From DATAEG01 sp036258135 (GTDB taxonomy: Bacteria; Actinomycetota; Actinomycetes; Mycobacteriales; Jatrophihabitantaceae): a DNA stretch of 12,170 bases. This document shows positions 1 to 7,134 of this stretch, piece by piece. Position 1 is the stretch's first letter. Every line of letters begins with the position of its first letter. The position numbers and the translations under genes are program-made. The notes below the pieces were generated by a model. It worked only from the letters and a program-made list of their open reading frames with translations, was not told where the DNA came from and ran no database searches. The stretch lies in the NCBI GenBank assembly GCA_036258135.1, contig DATAEG010000019.1:1-12170 (forward strand), given 5' to 3'.

Positions 1-317
1 CCCAGATCGCGGACCGCCACCAGGCCGGTGGCGAGGGCCGGCACGTCACTGAAGGCCAGATGGACATGGGCGTCTATCAGGCCCGGCCCGATCCAATGAC
101 CGGGTCCGCCGTACACCGGCAGCCCACTCGGCGCGTGCACCTGCCCGACCGGGCCGATCCGATCCACACGGCCGGCGCCGTCCACGACCACCACGCCGTC
201 GACGGGTTCGGCGGCACCACCGGACCACACCGTCCCGCGGAACACCGCGCCGGAGCCGATGATGGACGACCCGCTGCGCCCGAACAGCCGCTTCAAACCA
301 AACCGGCGCGGTGCCAC
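1..317 (-). CDS. Amidohydrolase family protein, N-terminal part (runs off left edge)
   Basis: The minus strand is open from the left edge to a GTG at 317-315, giving about 105 residues that begin MAPRRFGLKRLFGR. The peptide has the layout of a metal-dependent amidohydrolase N-terminus. A small beta-sandwich region comes first (GSGAVFRGTVW, then VVVVDGAGRVDRIGP), followed by WIGPGLIDAHVHLAFSD. The GLIDAHVH segment holds the HxH metal-binding pair that opens the TIM barrel. The last visible residues, LVAVRDLG, match the usual TTVRDLGG-like strand. The rest of the barrel and the other metal ligands lie outside the window, so the substrate (cyclic amide, dipeptide, imidazolonepropionate-like) cannot be named. 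The start is uncertain: no good ribosome site precedes 317, and another in-frame GTG lies at 335. The gene points away from the window and follows dnaE on the same strand after a 200-base gap containing hairpins, so it probably has its own promoter. Confidence 0.85.
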   Translation of the reverse strand, partial: MAPRRFGLKRLFGRSGSSIIGSGAVFRGTVWSGGAAEPVDGVVVVDGAGRVDRIGPVGQVHAPSGLPVYGGPGHWIGPGLIDAHVHLAFSDVPALATGLVAVRDL

Positions 318-471
318 GGACTTATGGTGCCCCACTTTATGATCGGGGACGGATGGTGGCGAGCGTACTGAACGTGGCTGACCTGAGCACCGGGCGATGA
401 GCGCTCGCGCGAAGAGCAGATCGCCAGGCGCGGCGGCGAAGGCGCCGCTTGCCAGCGAGCGCCAGCGAGCT

Positions 472-512
472 ACCGATGCGAGTGCCCGCCGACGGTGGGC
501 GCGAGCATCGGT
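472..512 (-). terminator. Strong two-part hairpin just after dnaE, probable terminator
   Basis: Six bases beyond the dnaE stop codon, ACCGATGC (472-479) pairs perfectly with GCATCGGT (505-512). After a 4x4 internal loop, GCCCGCC (484-490) pairs with GGTGGGC (494-500) around a three-base GAC loop, with one G-T pair. No T-run follows on either strand, so this would be the U-poor hairpin type common in GC-rich actinobacteria, or an mRNA 3'-end stabiliser. A second GC hairpin lies a little further downstream (GCGGCG 430-435 with CGCCGC 443-448), and between them GCCAGCGAGC is repeated in tandem at 451-470. The rest of the 318-518 gap shows no gene. The pairing is seen directly; the terminator role is inferred from position. 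Confidence 0.6.
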
Positions 513-518
513 CCGCGA

Positions 519-3500
519 TCATCCATCTACTGCGCTGGAGCCGAGCAGGGCCTTGAGGTCGCCCATCAGCGCCGGGGTGCGTGTCACGCGAAGTCCGTCG
601 GGCAGCCGCAGCCGATGCCGCCGCTCGCCCGCGGCCAGCTCGAGATGCACCTCGGTGCTGCCCGGGTGGGCGGCCAGCACCTCGCGCAGCCGGTCGACCA
701 GCGGTGGGGTGCACCGGTGCGGCTGGAGGCTGATGCGCACCGGCCCGACCGGCGGCACCGCGCCAATCTCGGGCAGGGTCAGCTCCTGAGCGATGAGGGT
801 GACCGTCTCGTCCCGGGTGTCCACCCGCCCGCGCACGGCGACGATGGCGTCCTCGGCCAGCTGCATGCCGTGCTTCTCGTACGTCTTGGGGAAGAACAGC
901 ACCTCGATGGCGCCGGACAGATCCTCGATGACGGCCTGGGCCCACGGCGCGCCCGCCTTCGTGATCTTGCGCGTGACCGACGAGACGATGCCGGCGATCG
1001 TCACCCAGCCCTCTTCCCGGCCCTCCGAGGTCAGCTCGGCGATCGACACGTCCGCGGCGTCAGCCAGGACGTGCTCGACGCCGAACAACGGGTGGTCGGA
1101 GACATACAGCCCGAGCATCTCGCGCTCGAAGGCCAGCAGGTCGCTCTTGCGCCACTCGCCAGTGGGCACCGGCACCGCGAAGATGTCCACGGCAGCCGCG
1201 GAGCCGTCCGACAGCGAGCCGAACAGGTCGTCCTGGCCCATCGCCTCGGCCCGCTTGGTGTCCACCACGGCGTCGATGGACTGCTCGTAGACGTTCATCA
1301 GGCCGCGCCGGCTGTGGCCCAGCGAGTCGAACGCGCCCGCTTTGATGAGCGACTCGATGGTGCGCTTGTTGCAGACCACCGCGTCGACCTTGCGCAGGAA
1401 GTCGGCGAAGTCGGCGTACCCGCCCTTGGCTCGTCGTGTCGCCACGATCGAGGCCACCACGTTCTCCCCCACGTTGCGCACCGCGGAGAGGCCGAACCGG
1501 ATGTCGGTCCCCGTCGGGGTGAAGGTGGCGTCGGAAAGGTTGACGTCGGGCGGCAGCACTTTGATGCCCATCCGGCGGCACTCGGCGAGGTAGACCGCCA
1601 TCTTGTCCTTGTCGTCGCGCACCGAGGTCAGCAACGCGGCCATGTACTCGGCCGGGTAGTTCGCCTTGAGGTAGGCCGTCCAGTAAGCGACGACGGCGTA
1701 CCCGGCGCCGTGGCTTTTGTTGAAGCCGTAGTCGCAGAACGGCAGCAGCGTGTCCCAGAGCGCCTTGACCGCACTCGAGGAGAAGCCGCGCTCGAGCATG
1801 CCCGCCGAGAACGACTCGTACTGGGCGTCCAGCTCGGCCTTCTTCTTCTTGCCCATCGCCCGGCGCAACAGGTCGGCGCGGGCCAGGGAAAACTCGGCCA
1901 CCTTTTGCGCAATCGAGATGACCTGCTCCTGGTAAACCACCAGGCCGTAGGTCTCGTCGAGCACCTCGGCCAGCGGTTCGGCCAGCTCGGGATGGATGGG
2001 GACGACCGGCTTGCGGTGGTTCTTGCGGTCGGCGTAGTCGTTGTGCGCGTTCATGCCCATCGGGCCGGGCCGATACAGGGCCAGCACCGCCGTGATGTCG
2101 TCGAACGAGTCCGGGCGCAGCGATCGCAGCAGCGAGCGCAGCCCGCCGCCGTCGAGCTGGAAGACGCCCAGTGTGTCGCCGCGGCCGAGGAGTTCGTACG
2201 TCGCCGTGTCGGTGAAGCCGACCGACTCGATGGTCAGCTCGACGTCGCGGTTGGCGACGATATTGGCCAACGCGTCGTCGATCATCGTCAGGTTGCGCAG
2301 GCCCAGGAAATCCATCTTGAGCAGGCCGAGCGCCTCACAGGCCGGGTAGTCGAATTGCGTGATGATGGCGCCGTCCTGCTCGCGGCGCATGATCGGGATG
2401 TGGTCCAGCAGCGGCTCGCTGGACATGATCACCGCGCAGGCGTGCACCCCCCACTGGCGCTTCAGGCCCTCCAGCCCCCGGGCGGTCTCCACGACCTTGG
2501 CCACCTCGGCGTCGTTCTGGACGAGCGCCCGGAACTCCCCACCCTCGCTGTAGCGCGGGTGGGCAGCGTCGAATAAGGAGTCAAGCGGGACGTCCTTGCC
2601 CATGACCGGCGGCGGCAGGGCCTTGGTTATCCGGTCGCCCATCGAGAACGGGTAACCGAGCACGCGGGACGAGTCCTTGATGGCCTGCTTGGACTTGATC
2701 GTGCCGTAGGTAACGACCTGCGCCACCCGGTCCTCGCCGTACTTGGCCGTGACGTAGCGGATGACCTCGCCGCGGCGACGCTCGTCGAAGTCGATGTCGA
2801 TGTCGGGCATGGACACGCGGTCCGGGTTCAGGAACCGCTCGAAGAGCAGTCCGTGCTCAATCGGGTCGAGCTCGGTGATGCCCATGGCGTAGGAGACCAG
2901 CGAGCCCGTGGCCGAGCCCCGGCCCGGCCCAACCCGGATGCCCTGCGCCTTGGCCCAGGCGATGAGATCGGCCACCACCAGGAAGTAGCTAGGGAAGCCC
3001 ATCTTCAAGATCATCTCGACCTCGTAGTCGGCCCGGGCCCGCGACGCCAGCGGGACGCCGCCCGGGTAGCGCGCCATGAGGCCGCGCTCCACCTCCTTGA
3101 CAAACCAGCTGGACGCGTCTTCACCCGCCGGCACGTCGAAGCGGGGCATCAGGTTGACGCCCTCGTGGAACTCGACGGCGCACCGCTCGGCGACCAAGAG
3201 GGTGTTGTCGCAGGCCTCCTTGAGGTCGTACTTGTCCTCCCACAGCGAGCGCATCTCCTGCGGGCTCTTGAGGTAGAAGTCGCGGCCGTCGAGCTTGAAC
3301 CGGCTCGGATCGGCCATCGTCTTGCCCGACTGCACGCACAGCAGCACCTCGTGCGCGTCGGCGTCCTCGGGATGGGTGTAGTGCAGGTCGTTGGTGGCCA
3401 GCGTGGGCAGGCCGAGATCCTTGCCGAGACGCAGCAGGTCGTCCTGCACCGCCTTCTGGATGTCCAGCCCGTGGTCCATCAGCTCGAGGTAGAAGTGGTC

Positions 3501-4052
3501 GGGCCCGAAGATGTCACGGAGCTCCCCGGCCGCGGCTCGGGCCCGCGCGTAGTCACCGATGCGCAGCCAGGTCTGGACCTCGCCGGACGGGCACCCGGTC
3601 GTGCCGATCAGCCCGGTCGAGTACTCGGCCAGCAGCTCGCGGTCGGCGCGCGGCTTGTAGTAGAAGCCCTCCATGGACGCCCGCGACGACAGCCGGAAAA
3701 GGTTGTGCATGCCCTGGGTGGTCTCGGCCAGCAGCGTCATGTGGGTGAAGGCACCGCCGCCGGACACCTCGTTGGGTCCCCCGTCGGCCCAGCGGACCCG
3801 GCTGCGGTCGTAGCGCGACGTGCCCGGCGTCAGGTACGCCTCCATGCCGATGATCGGCTTTACGCCGGCCATGGCGGCCTGCTTGTAGAAGTCGTAGGCG
3901 CCGAAGACGTTGCCGTGGTCTGTCATGGCCAGGGCGGGCATACCCATTTCGGCGGCTTTCGCGAGCAGCGGCCCGACCCGGGCGGCGCCGTCGAGCATGG
4001 AGTATTCGGTGTGCACGTGCAGGTGCACGAACTGCTCGGAACCCATGTTCAC
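519..4052 (-). CDS. dnaE: DNA polymerase III subunit alpha (DnaE1 type)
   Basis: This is the replicative polymerase catalytic subunit, 1177 residues, full length for actinobacterial DnaE1. The N-terminal PHP domain starts FVHLHVHTEYSMLDGA (H12, H14, D21) and continues with AMTDHGNVFG (D45, H46), GMEAY (E71), TTGCPSGEV (C154) and ATNDLHYTH (D222, H224). These ligands are missing in E. coli DnaE but present in mycobacterial DnaE1, where PHP is the proofreading exonuclease. The polymerase core has RVGPGRGSA near 373-381, PDIDIDFD (D417, D419) and KMDFLGL (D581), the three catalytic aspartates. GFNKSHGAGYA (777-787) is the conserved fingers segment. QDDLF at 940-944 matches the internal beta-clamp-binding motif, and an OB fold lies near 1016-1090. 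GTG 4052 has GAGGGTGA nine bases upstream; ATG 4046 two codons inside is an alternative. A hairpin follows the stop. Function is secure; active proofreading is inferred from ligand conservation. Confidence 0.98.
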   Translation of the reverse strand: MNMGSEQFVHLHVHTEYSMLDGAARVGPLLAKAAEMGMPALAMTDHGNVFGAYDFYKQAAMAGVKPIIGMEAYLTPGTSRYDRSRVRWADGGPNEVSGGGAFTHMTLLAETTQGMHNLFRLSSRASMEGFYYKPRADRELLAEYSTGLIGTTGCPSGEVQTWLRIGDYARARAAAGELRDIFGPDHFYLELMDHGLDIQKAVQDDLLRLGKDLGLPTLATNDLHYTHPEDADAHEVLLCVQSGKTMADPSRFKLDGRDFYLKSPQEMRSLWEDKYDLKEACDNTLLVAERCAVEFHEGVNLMPRFDVPAGEDASSWFVKEVERGLMARYPGGVPLASRARADYEVEMILKMGFPSYFLVVADLIAWAKAQGIRVGPGRGSATGSLVSYAMGITELDPIEHGLLFERFLNPDRVSMPDIDIDFDERRRGEVIRYVTAKYGEDRVAQVVTYGTIKSKQAIKDSSRVLGYPFSMGDRITKALPPPVMGKDVPLDSLFDAAHPRYSEGGEFRALVQNDAEVAKVVETARGLEGLKRQWGVHACAVIMSSEPLLDHIPIMRREQDGAIITQFDYPACEALGLLKMDFLGLRNLTMIDDALANIVANRDVELTIESVGFTDTATYELLGRGDTLGVFQLDGGGLRSLLRSLRPDSFDDITAVLALYRPGPMGMNAHNDYADRKNHRKPVVPIHPELAEPLAEVLDETYGLVVYQEQVISIAQKVAEFSLARADLLRRAMGKKKKAELDAQYESFSAGMLERGFSSSAVKALWDTLLPFCDYGFNKSHGAGYAVVAYWTAYLKANYPAEYMAALLTSVRDDKDKMAVYLAECRRMGIKVLPPDVNLSDATFTPTGTDIRFGLSAVRNVGENVVASIVATRRAKGGYADFADFLRKVDAVVCNKRTIESLIKAGAFDSLGHSRRGLMNVYEQSIDAVVDTKRAEAMGQDDLFGSLSDGSAAAVDIFAVPVPTGEWRKSDLLAFEREMLGLYVSDHPLFGVEHVLADAADVSIAELTSEGREEGWVTIAGIVSSVTRKITKAGAPWAQAVIEDLSGAIEVLFFPKTYEKHGMQLAEDAIVAVRGRVDTRDETVTLIAQELTLPEIGAVPPVGPVRISLQPHRCTPPLVDRLREVLAAHPGSTEVHLELAAGERRHRLRLPDGLRVTRTPALMGDLKALLGSSAVDG

Positions 4053-4061
4053 CGTTCGTCG

Positions 4062-4094
4062 TCACCCTCGCCGTCGCCGTCCGCGGATGCTCAT
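4062..4094 (-). CDS. Possible 10-codon leader ORF upstream of dnaE
   Basis: In the 130-base gap before dnaE, AGGAG (4103-4099) precedes an ATG at 4094-4092 by four bases. It opens a tiny frame encoding MSIRGRRRRG and a TGA at 4064-4062. Its last codons and stop overlap GAGGGTGA, the presumed dnaE ribosome site, so translating it would place ribosomes on the dnaE start region. The arginine codons are CGC, CGG and CGA, and the CGA codons may be slow. This could be a translational-coupling or attenuating leader, or chance: short frames after an AGGAG are common and the spacing is a little tight. No homolog is known to me. Confidence 0.22.
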   Translation of the reverse strand: MSIRGRRRRG

Positions 4095-4160
4095 CTTGCT
4101 CCTGTCTGGCCGACTCGCCGACGAGCCTCGAAAGCCTCGGTGTGTCGCTGCGGAACGGCT

Positions 4161-4210
4161 GGACCTTGATAGTCCCAGTGAGCTATGACATGCGGTCGAT
4201 ATCAAGGTCC
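4161..4210. repeat. Perfect 11-base inverted repeat across the acetyltransferase stop codon
   Basis: GGACCTTGATA (4161-4171) is the exact reverse complement of TATCAAGGTCC (4200-4210), with 28 bases between the arms. The right arm is inside the last codons of the acetyltransferase gene and the left arm is downstream of its stop codon (4185-4183). In the minus-strand transcript this would fold into a long-loop stem at the 3' end of the traR-lspA-rluD-GNAT unit. No T-run follows. It might be a terminator or decay barrier, a protein-binding dyad before dnaE, or chance. Confidence 0.5.
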
Positions 4211-4701
4211 CTGGTGAAGCCGTACTCGGTCGTTTCGGAGAGGTCGTGCAGCTCCCGGCTGCCGCGCCGTGTGTAGCCCAGCCGGGCGTACAGGTGATGC
4301 GCGTCGGCGAAACGGGTGTCGCTCCACAGCTCGATCCGGTGCGCGCCGAGCTCCACGGCGGAGCGCTCCACGAGGCCGACCAGCGCGGCGCCCAGCCCGC
4401 GCCGGCGGGCCCAGGCGGCCACGTACAACGACTTCAGCTCGACGGCGGCGGCGGAAACGGGCCGCATACCCACGCAGGCGGCGAGCGCGCCGCGGTCTGG
4501 GTCGTCCACCACCCACATCCGGGCGCCGGCGCCGGCTTTGGCGTAGTACGTCGCCGGCGCGCGTAGCCACGGCTCCTCGGCGTCGATTTGCAGGTAGACG
4601 CCCGGGTACTCCGCCCACGTCGTGCCGATGAGGTCGATCAGCGCGGCGGAGTCGGCGTCACGTACCTCGCGCAGGCCGGTCAGCGCGGCGGGCGCGCTCA
4701 C
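4183..4701 (-). CDS. GNAT family N-acetyltransferase
   Basis: This 172-residue protein has the size and motifs of a single-domain GCN5-related acetyltransferase, which moves an acetyl group from acetyl-CoA to an amine. The strand VELKSLYVAAWARRRGLGAALV (residues 87-108) carries the acetyl-CoA pyrophosphate loop R-x-x-G-x-G (R99, G102, G104). HLYARLGYTRRG near 136-147 is the usual C-terminal motif with the conserved Tyr in ARLGY. The N-terminal part (REVRDADSAALIDLI) is the ordinary substrate-side start. The substrate cannot be read from sequence. The GTG start at 4701 overlaps the rluD TGA as GTGA, which indicates translational coupling and supports this start although it has no clear ribosome site. 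It is the last gene of the traR-lspA-rluD unit. Family assignment is firm; its role in the operon is unknown. Confidence 0.9.
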   Translation of the reverse strand: MSAPAALTGLREVRDADSAALIDLIGTTWAEYPGVYLQIDAEEPWLRAPATYYAKAGAGARMWVVDDPDRGALAACVGMRPVSAAAVELKSLYVAAWARRRGLGAALVGLVERSAVELGAHRIELWSDTRFADAHHLYARLGYTRRGSRELHDLSETTEYGFTRDLDIDRMS

Positions 4702-5669
4702 CGCAGCAGGTCCAGCGCGTGCTGTAGATCAGACGGCAACGGCGACACGAAGGTCAGCCGCTCACCACTTGCCGGGTGCGTGAACGAAAGCGCGCGGGCA
4801 TGCAGCCACTGCCGCTCCAGCCCCAACCGCGCAGCCAGCACCGGATCCGCCCCATAGGTCAGATCGCCGACGCACGGATGCCGGATCGCGGCCATGTGCA
4901 CCCGGATCTGGTGGGTACGCCCAGTCTGCAGATCGATGTCCAACAGCGACGCCGCCGGGAACGCCTCGACGGTGTCATAGTCGGTGACGCTGGGCCGGCC
5001 GCCGGCGACGACGGCGAACTTGTAGTCCCCGCCGGGGTGCCGGCCGATGGGAGCGTCGATTGTGCCGCGGCTCGGGTCCGGATGACCCTGCACGAGGGCG
5101 GAGTACCGCTTGTCGACCGCCCGGTCTTTGAAGGCCCGCTTCAACGCGGTGTAGGCGCGTTCGCTGGCCGCCACCACTAAGACCCCGCTTGTCCCCGCGT
5201 CGAGGCGGTGCACCACGCCCTGGCGCTCAGCCGCGCCCGACGTGGACACCCGCAGCCCCTGCGCGGCGATCCCATCCACCACCGTCGGCCCCGTCCAGCC
5301 GGGGCTGGCATGGACGGCGACACCGACCGGCTTGTCGACGACCACGACGTCGTCGTCGGCGTAGAGGATCGGCAGCCGAACGGCTGGGGCGGGCTCGGGC
5401 ACCCGGCGGAGTTCGGGCAGCCGCACCTCGAGCAGCTGCCCGGCCCGCACCCGGGTGGCCTTCGAGCCGGCCACCCCGTCCAGGAGAGCGTCACCGCCGT
5501 CGACGATGGCGGCCGCTGTCGTCCGCGACAGGCCGAACAGCCGGGCCATGGCCGCGTCCAGGCGCATCTGGTCCAGGCCGTCCGGCACTGGTAGGAGTCG
5601 GGTCAGCTTTTCGGGGTCCCCGCCGAGCTTTCGAGCGGAGCGAGAAACTCGGTGGGGTGACTCAGCCAT
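4698..5669 (-). CDS. rluD: RluA/RluD family 23S rRNA pseudouridine synthase
   Basis: This 323-residue enzyme isomerises uridine to pseudouridine in rRNA; RluD itself acts on helix 69 of 23S rRNA. An S4-type RNA-binding domain covers about 30-90 (DGLDQMRLDAAMARLFGLSR), with the catalytic domain after about residue 100. GVVHRLDAGTSGVLVV (151-166) contains the catalytic Asp in HRLD (D157). YSALVQG and LQTGRTHQIRVHMA (247-260) are the other signature blocks. The chosen ATG (5669-5667) overlaps the end of lspA by eight bases (ATGGCTGA) and has no ribosome site of its own, so it is probably translated by coupling. The frame stays open upstream inside lspA, but those residues are low-complexity and unlike the family. 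The 3' end overlaps the acetyltransferase start. The family is certain; choosing RluD over another RluA-type rests on length, the S4 domain and the lspA neighbour. Confidence 0.93.
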   Translation of the reverse strand: MAESPHRVSRSARKLGGDPEKLTRLLPVPDGLDQMRLDAAMARLFGLSRTTAAAIVDGGDALLDGVAGSKATRVRAGQLLEVRLPELRRVPEPAPAVRLPILYADDDVVVVDKPVGVAVHASPGWTGPTVVDGIAAQGLRVSTSGAAERQGVVHRLDAGTSGVLVVAASERAYTALKRAFKDRAVDKRYSALVQGHPDPSRGTIDAPIGRHPGGDYKFAVVAGGRPSVTDYDTVEAFPAASLLDIDLQTGRTHQIRVHMAAIRHPCVGDLTYGADPVLAARLGLERQWLHARALSFTHPASGERLTFVSPLPSDLQHALDLLR

Positions 5670-6222
5670 CGGTGGCGTGCTGCTCGGACGGGCTGCGCCG
5701 GCCCTCGAGGTCGATGCCGCGCAGCACGAGGACCACGGCAAGGATGCCGCCGCAGACGATGGCGGAGTCGGCCAGATTGAAGATCGGGTAGTGCACCCCG
5801 TTCGGGCCGAAGACGCTGATCCAGTCCACGACGTGGCCGCGGCCCACCCCCGGCTGGCGGAAGAGCCGGTCTACCAGGTTGCCCAGCGCGCCGCCGAGCA
5901 CCAGGCCGAGCGCGACGGCCCAGCCGCGCGACCGCAGCCGCCCGGCCACGCGGGCGATCACGACGATGACGACGACGGCGATGACCGTGAGGACGATGGT
6001 CATCCCGGTGCCGAGGGAGAAGGCGGCGCCGCTGTTCCGGGCTACGTCGAGGTAGACGGCTCCGCCCAGCAGCCGAACCGGCGCGCCGCCCTCGAGGTGT
6101 GCGACCACAGTCACTTTCGAGATCAGGTCCGCGACCAGGACAAGCACGGCGGTGAGAACGAAGATCGCTACCCGCGACCGGGTCACCTTCTCCTCGGGCG
6201 CGGGCACTAGCCCATTCTCCAC
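5662..6222 (-). CDS. lspA: Lipoprotein signal peptidase (signal peptidase II)
   Basis: LspA is the membrane aspartyl protease that cuts the signal peptide from diacylated prolipoproteins. The protein is 186 residues with four hydrophobic segments, near 18-34, 72-92, 101-116 and 155-168. Conserved blocks appear in order: DLISK (32-36), ARNSGAAFSL (61-70), GGALGNLVDR (110-119), VVDWI (131-135) and FNLADSAI (148-155). The catalytic aspartates are D133 (VVD) and D152 (FNLAD), 19 residues apart as in Pseudomonas LspA. A cytoplasmic N-terminal extension of about 17 residues is usual in actinobacteria. The GTG at 6222 lies 11 bases after the traR stop but has no clear ribosome site. A GTG at 6207, with GGAG nine bases before it, is an equally good start. 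The 3' end overlaps rluD by eight bases. Confidence 0.97.
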   Translation of the reverse strand: MENGLVPAPEEKVTRSRVAIFVLTAVLVLVADLISKVTVVAHLEGGAPVRLLGGAVYLDVARNSGAAFSLGTGMTIVLTVIAVVVIVVIARVAGRLRSRGWAVALGLVLGGALGNLVDRLFRQPGVGRGHVVDWISVFGPNGVHYPIFNLADSAIVCGGILAVVLVLRGIDLEGRRSPSEQHATDG

Positions 6223-6233
6223 ACGTCAGCGGA

Positions 6234-6965
6234 CTAGCGGCGCTCCTCGCGCTGCTTGCACTCGACATCCAGCGTGGCCATCGGGAAGGCCTGGAGCCGG
6301 GCGCGCGGGATCGGCTTGCCGCACCGTTCGCAGTAGCCGTAGGTCCCGGCGTCGATGCGCTCGACGGCGCGCTGCATCTGGCTGAGCAGGTCGAACCGGT
6401 TGGCCGCGATGGAGAGCTCCTGCTCACGTTCGAAGGTCTTGCTGCCCGCATCGGCCTGGTCGTCGCCGGCGCCGTCGGCGCTGGAGCTCTGGAGTTCGGT
6501 CAGCTCGGCGAGCGAGGAGTCGTACTCCTCCTGCATGCTCTCAATCTCGGCCAGGAGCTCCTTGCGGATCTTGGCCAGGTCCCGGGCGGTCCAGTCTGCG
6601 CCACGCCCGACTGGCCGGGTCGGGGCCTTCCTGGCCGGGGCGACCTTCTTCGCCGGGGCCACCTTCTTGGTCGGCGCGGACCTCCCTCGACGGGATCCGT
6701 TCGGCGACGTCTTGGGCGGGGCGGCCTTGGTGGCGGTCACCTTGGCCCGCGCCGGGGCCGCCTTCTTGGCCGGCGCCTTCTTCTTGGCCGCCGAACGCGC
6801 CGGACTGGCGGTCCGCGCCGCGGGGGTGGCCTTCTTGGCCGGAGTCCGCGCGGGGGGCGAGCTGCGTTTGGTCGGCGCGGCCTTGCGCGCCTTTGTGGCC
6901 GGAGCCTTCTTCACCGCCGCCTTCTTGGCCGGTGTCTTTACCGCGGCCCTGGCCCGACCGGTCAT
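6234..6965 (-). CDS. TraR/DksA-type zinc-finger protein with histone H1-like N-terminal tail
   Basis: This 243-residue protein ends in a TraR/DksA module. A coiled-coil hairpin (about 126-205) has an acidic tip (GDDQADAG, 167-174). The zinc-finger segment YCERCGKPIPRARLQAFP follows at 211-228. DksA relatives insert the coiled coil into the RNA polymerase secondary channel and alter initiation. The finger is atypical: C212, C215 and C236 are present, but the third ligand position holds D233, giving C-x2-C-x17-D-x2-C. Residues 1-122 are a low-complexity Lys/Ala/Pro tail with many PAKKA- and APAKK-like repeats, resembling histone H1 or the tail of mycobacterial HU, so nucleic-acid binding is plausible. 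ATG 6965 has GGAGGGAG five bases upstream. The frame stays open back to 7223, but that stretch is unlike any protein and covers the promoter region. It heads the lspA-rluD unit and is divergent from ileS. Family is secure; the regulatory role is inferred. Confidence 0.9.
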   Translation of the reverse strand: MTGRARAAVKTPAKKAAVKKAPATKARKAAPTKRSSPPARTPAKKATPAARTASPARSAAKKKAPAKKAAPARAKVTATKAAPPKTSPNGSRRGRSAPTKKVAPAKKVAPARKAPTRPVGRGADWTARDLAKIRKELLAEIESMQEEYDSSLAELTELQSSSADGAGDDQADAGSKTFEREQELSIAANRFDLLSQMQRAVERIDAGTYGYCERCGKPIPRARLQAFPMATLDVECKQREERR

Positions 6966-7052
6966 GGTGGCTCCCTCCCGGCTGGCCGCACGGGGCGCCG
7001 CCGCCCTGGCGGGGCGGTCGGGGTGGCGCAGCAGGCACCAGCAAAGGCGGCA

Positions 7053-7058
7053 AGCATA
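7053..7058 (-). promoter_or_regulatory. Possible -10 element for the traR-lspA-rluD unit
   Basis: On the minus strand TATGCT lies about 88 bases upstream of the traR ATG. It keeps the first TAT and last T of a TATAAT element. At 17 bases spacing only a poor -35 candidate (TGGCGA) is present, so this is a weak call. It lies in the only sizeable gap upstream of the unit. Confidence 0.3.
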
Positions 7059-7121
7059 GGAGCGCCTCGCCAATCTCGCCACACACCACGCCGGAGGCCG
7101 AATTCCGGCTGGCCCGTCCCC

Positions 7122-7127
7122 TACAAT
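7122..7127 (+). promoter_or_regulatory. Probable -10 element of the ileS promoter
   Basis: TACAAT differs from TATAAT by one base and stands out in a GC-rich region. Transcription starting about seven bases downstream (near 7134) would begin exactly where the T-box leader begins. No convincing -35 hexamer is seen 16-18 bases upstream (GAATTC or CGAATT), so recognition may depend on the -10 or an activator. Confidence 0.6.
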
Positions 7128-7134
7128 CGGAGCA

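Noticed and set aside
495..2576. 693-codon plus-strand frame opposite dnaE
   Set aside because: Antisense shadow of a certain gene in GC-rich DNA; its peptide is rich in His, Arg, Gly, Val and Asp with no domain, and it has no ribosome site.
4124..4139. Heptamer AGCCTCG repeated twice with a two-base gap upstream of dnaE
   Set aside because: Too short to be significant at this base composition, and it does not match a LexA box or another operator I know.
2853..4169. 438-codon plus-strand frame opposite the dnaE 5' half
   Set aside because: Same cause: low stop-codon frequency opposite a high-GC gene; no recognisable protein features.
6981..7020. GC-rich self-complementary stretch in the traR 5' region
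   Set aside because: Several alternative short pairings are possible, as expected by chance in near-pure GC sequence; no single fold stands out.
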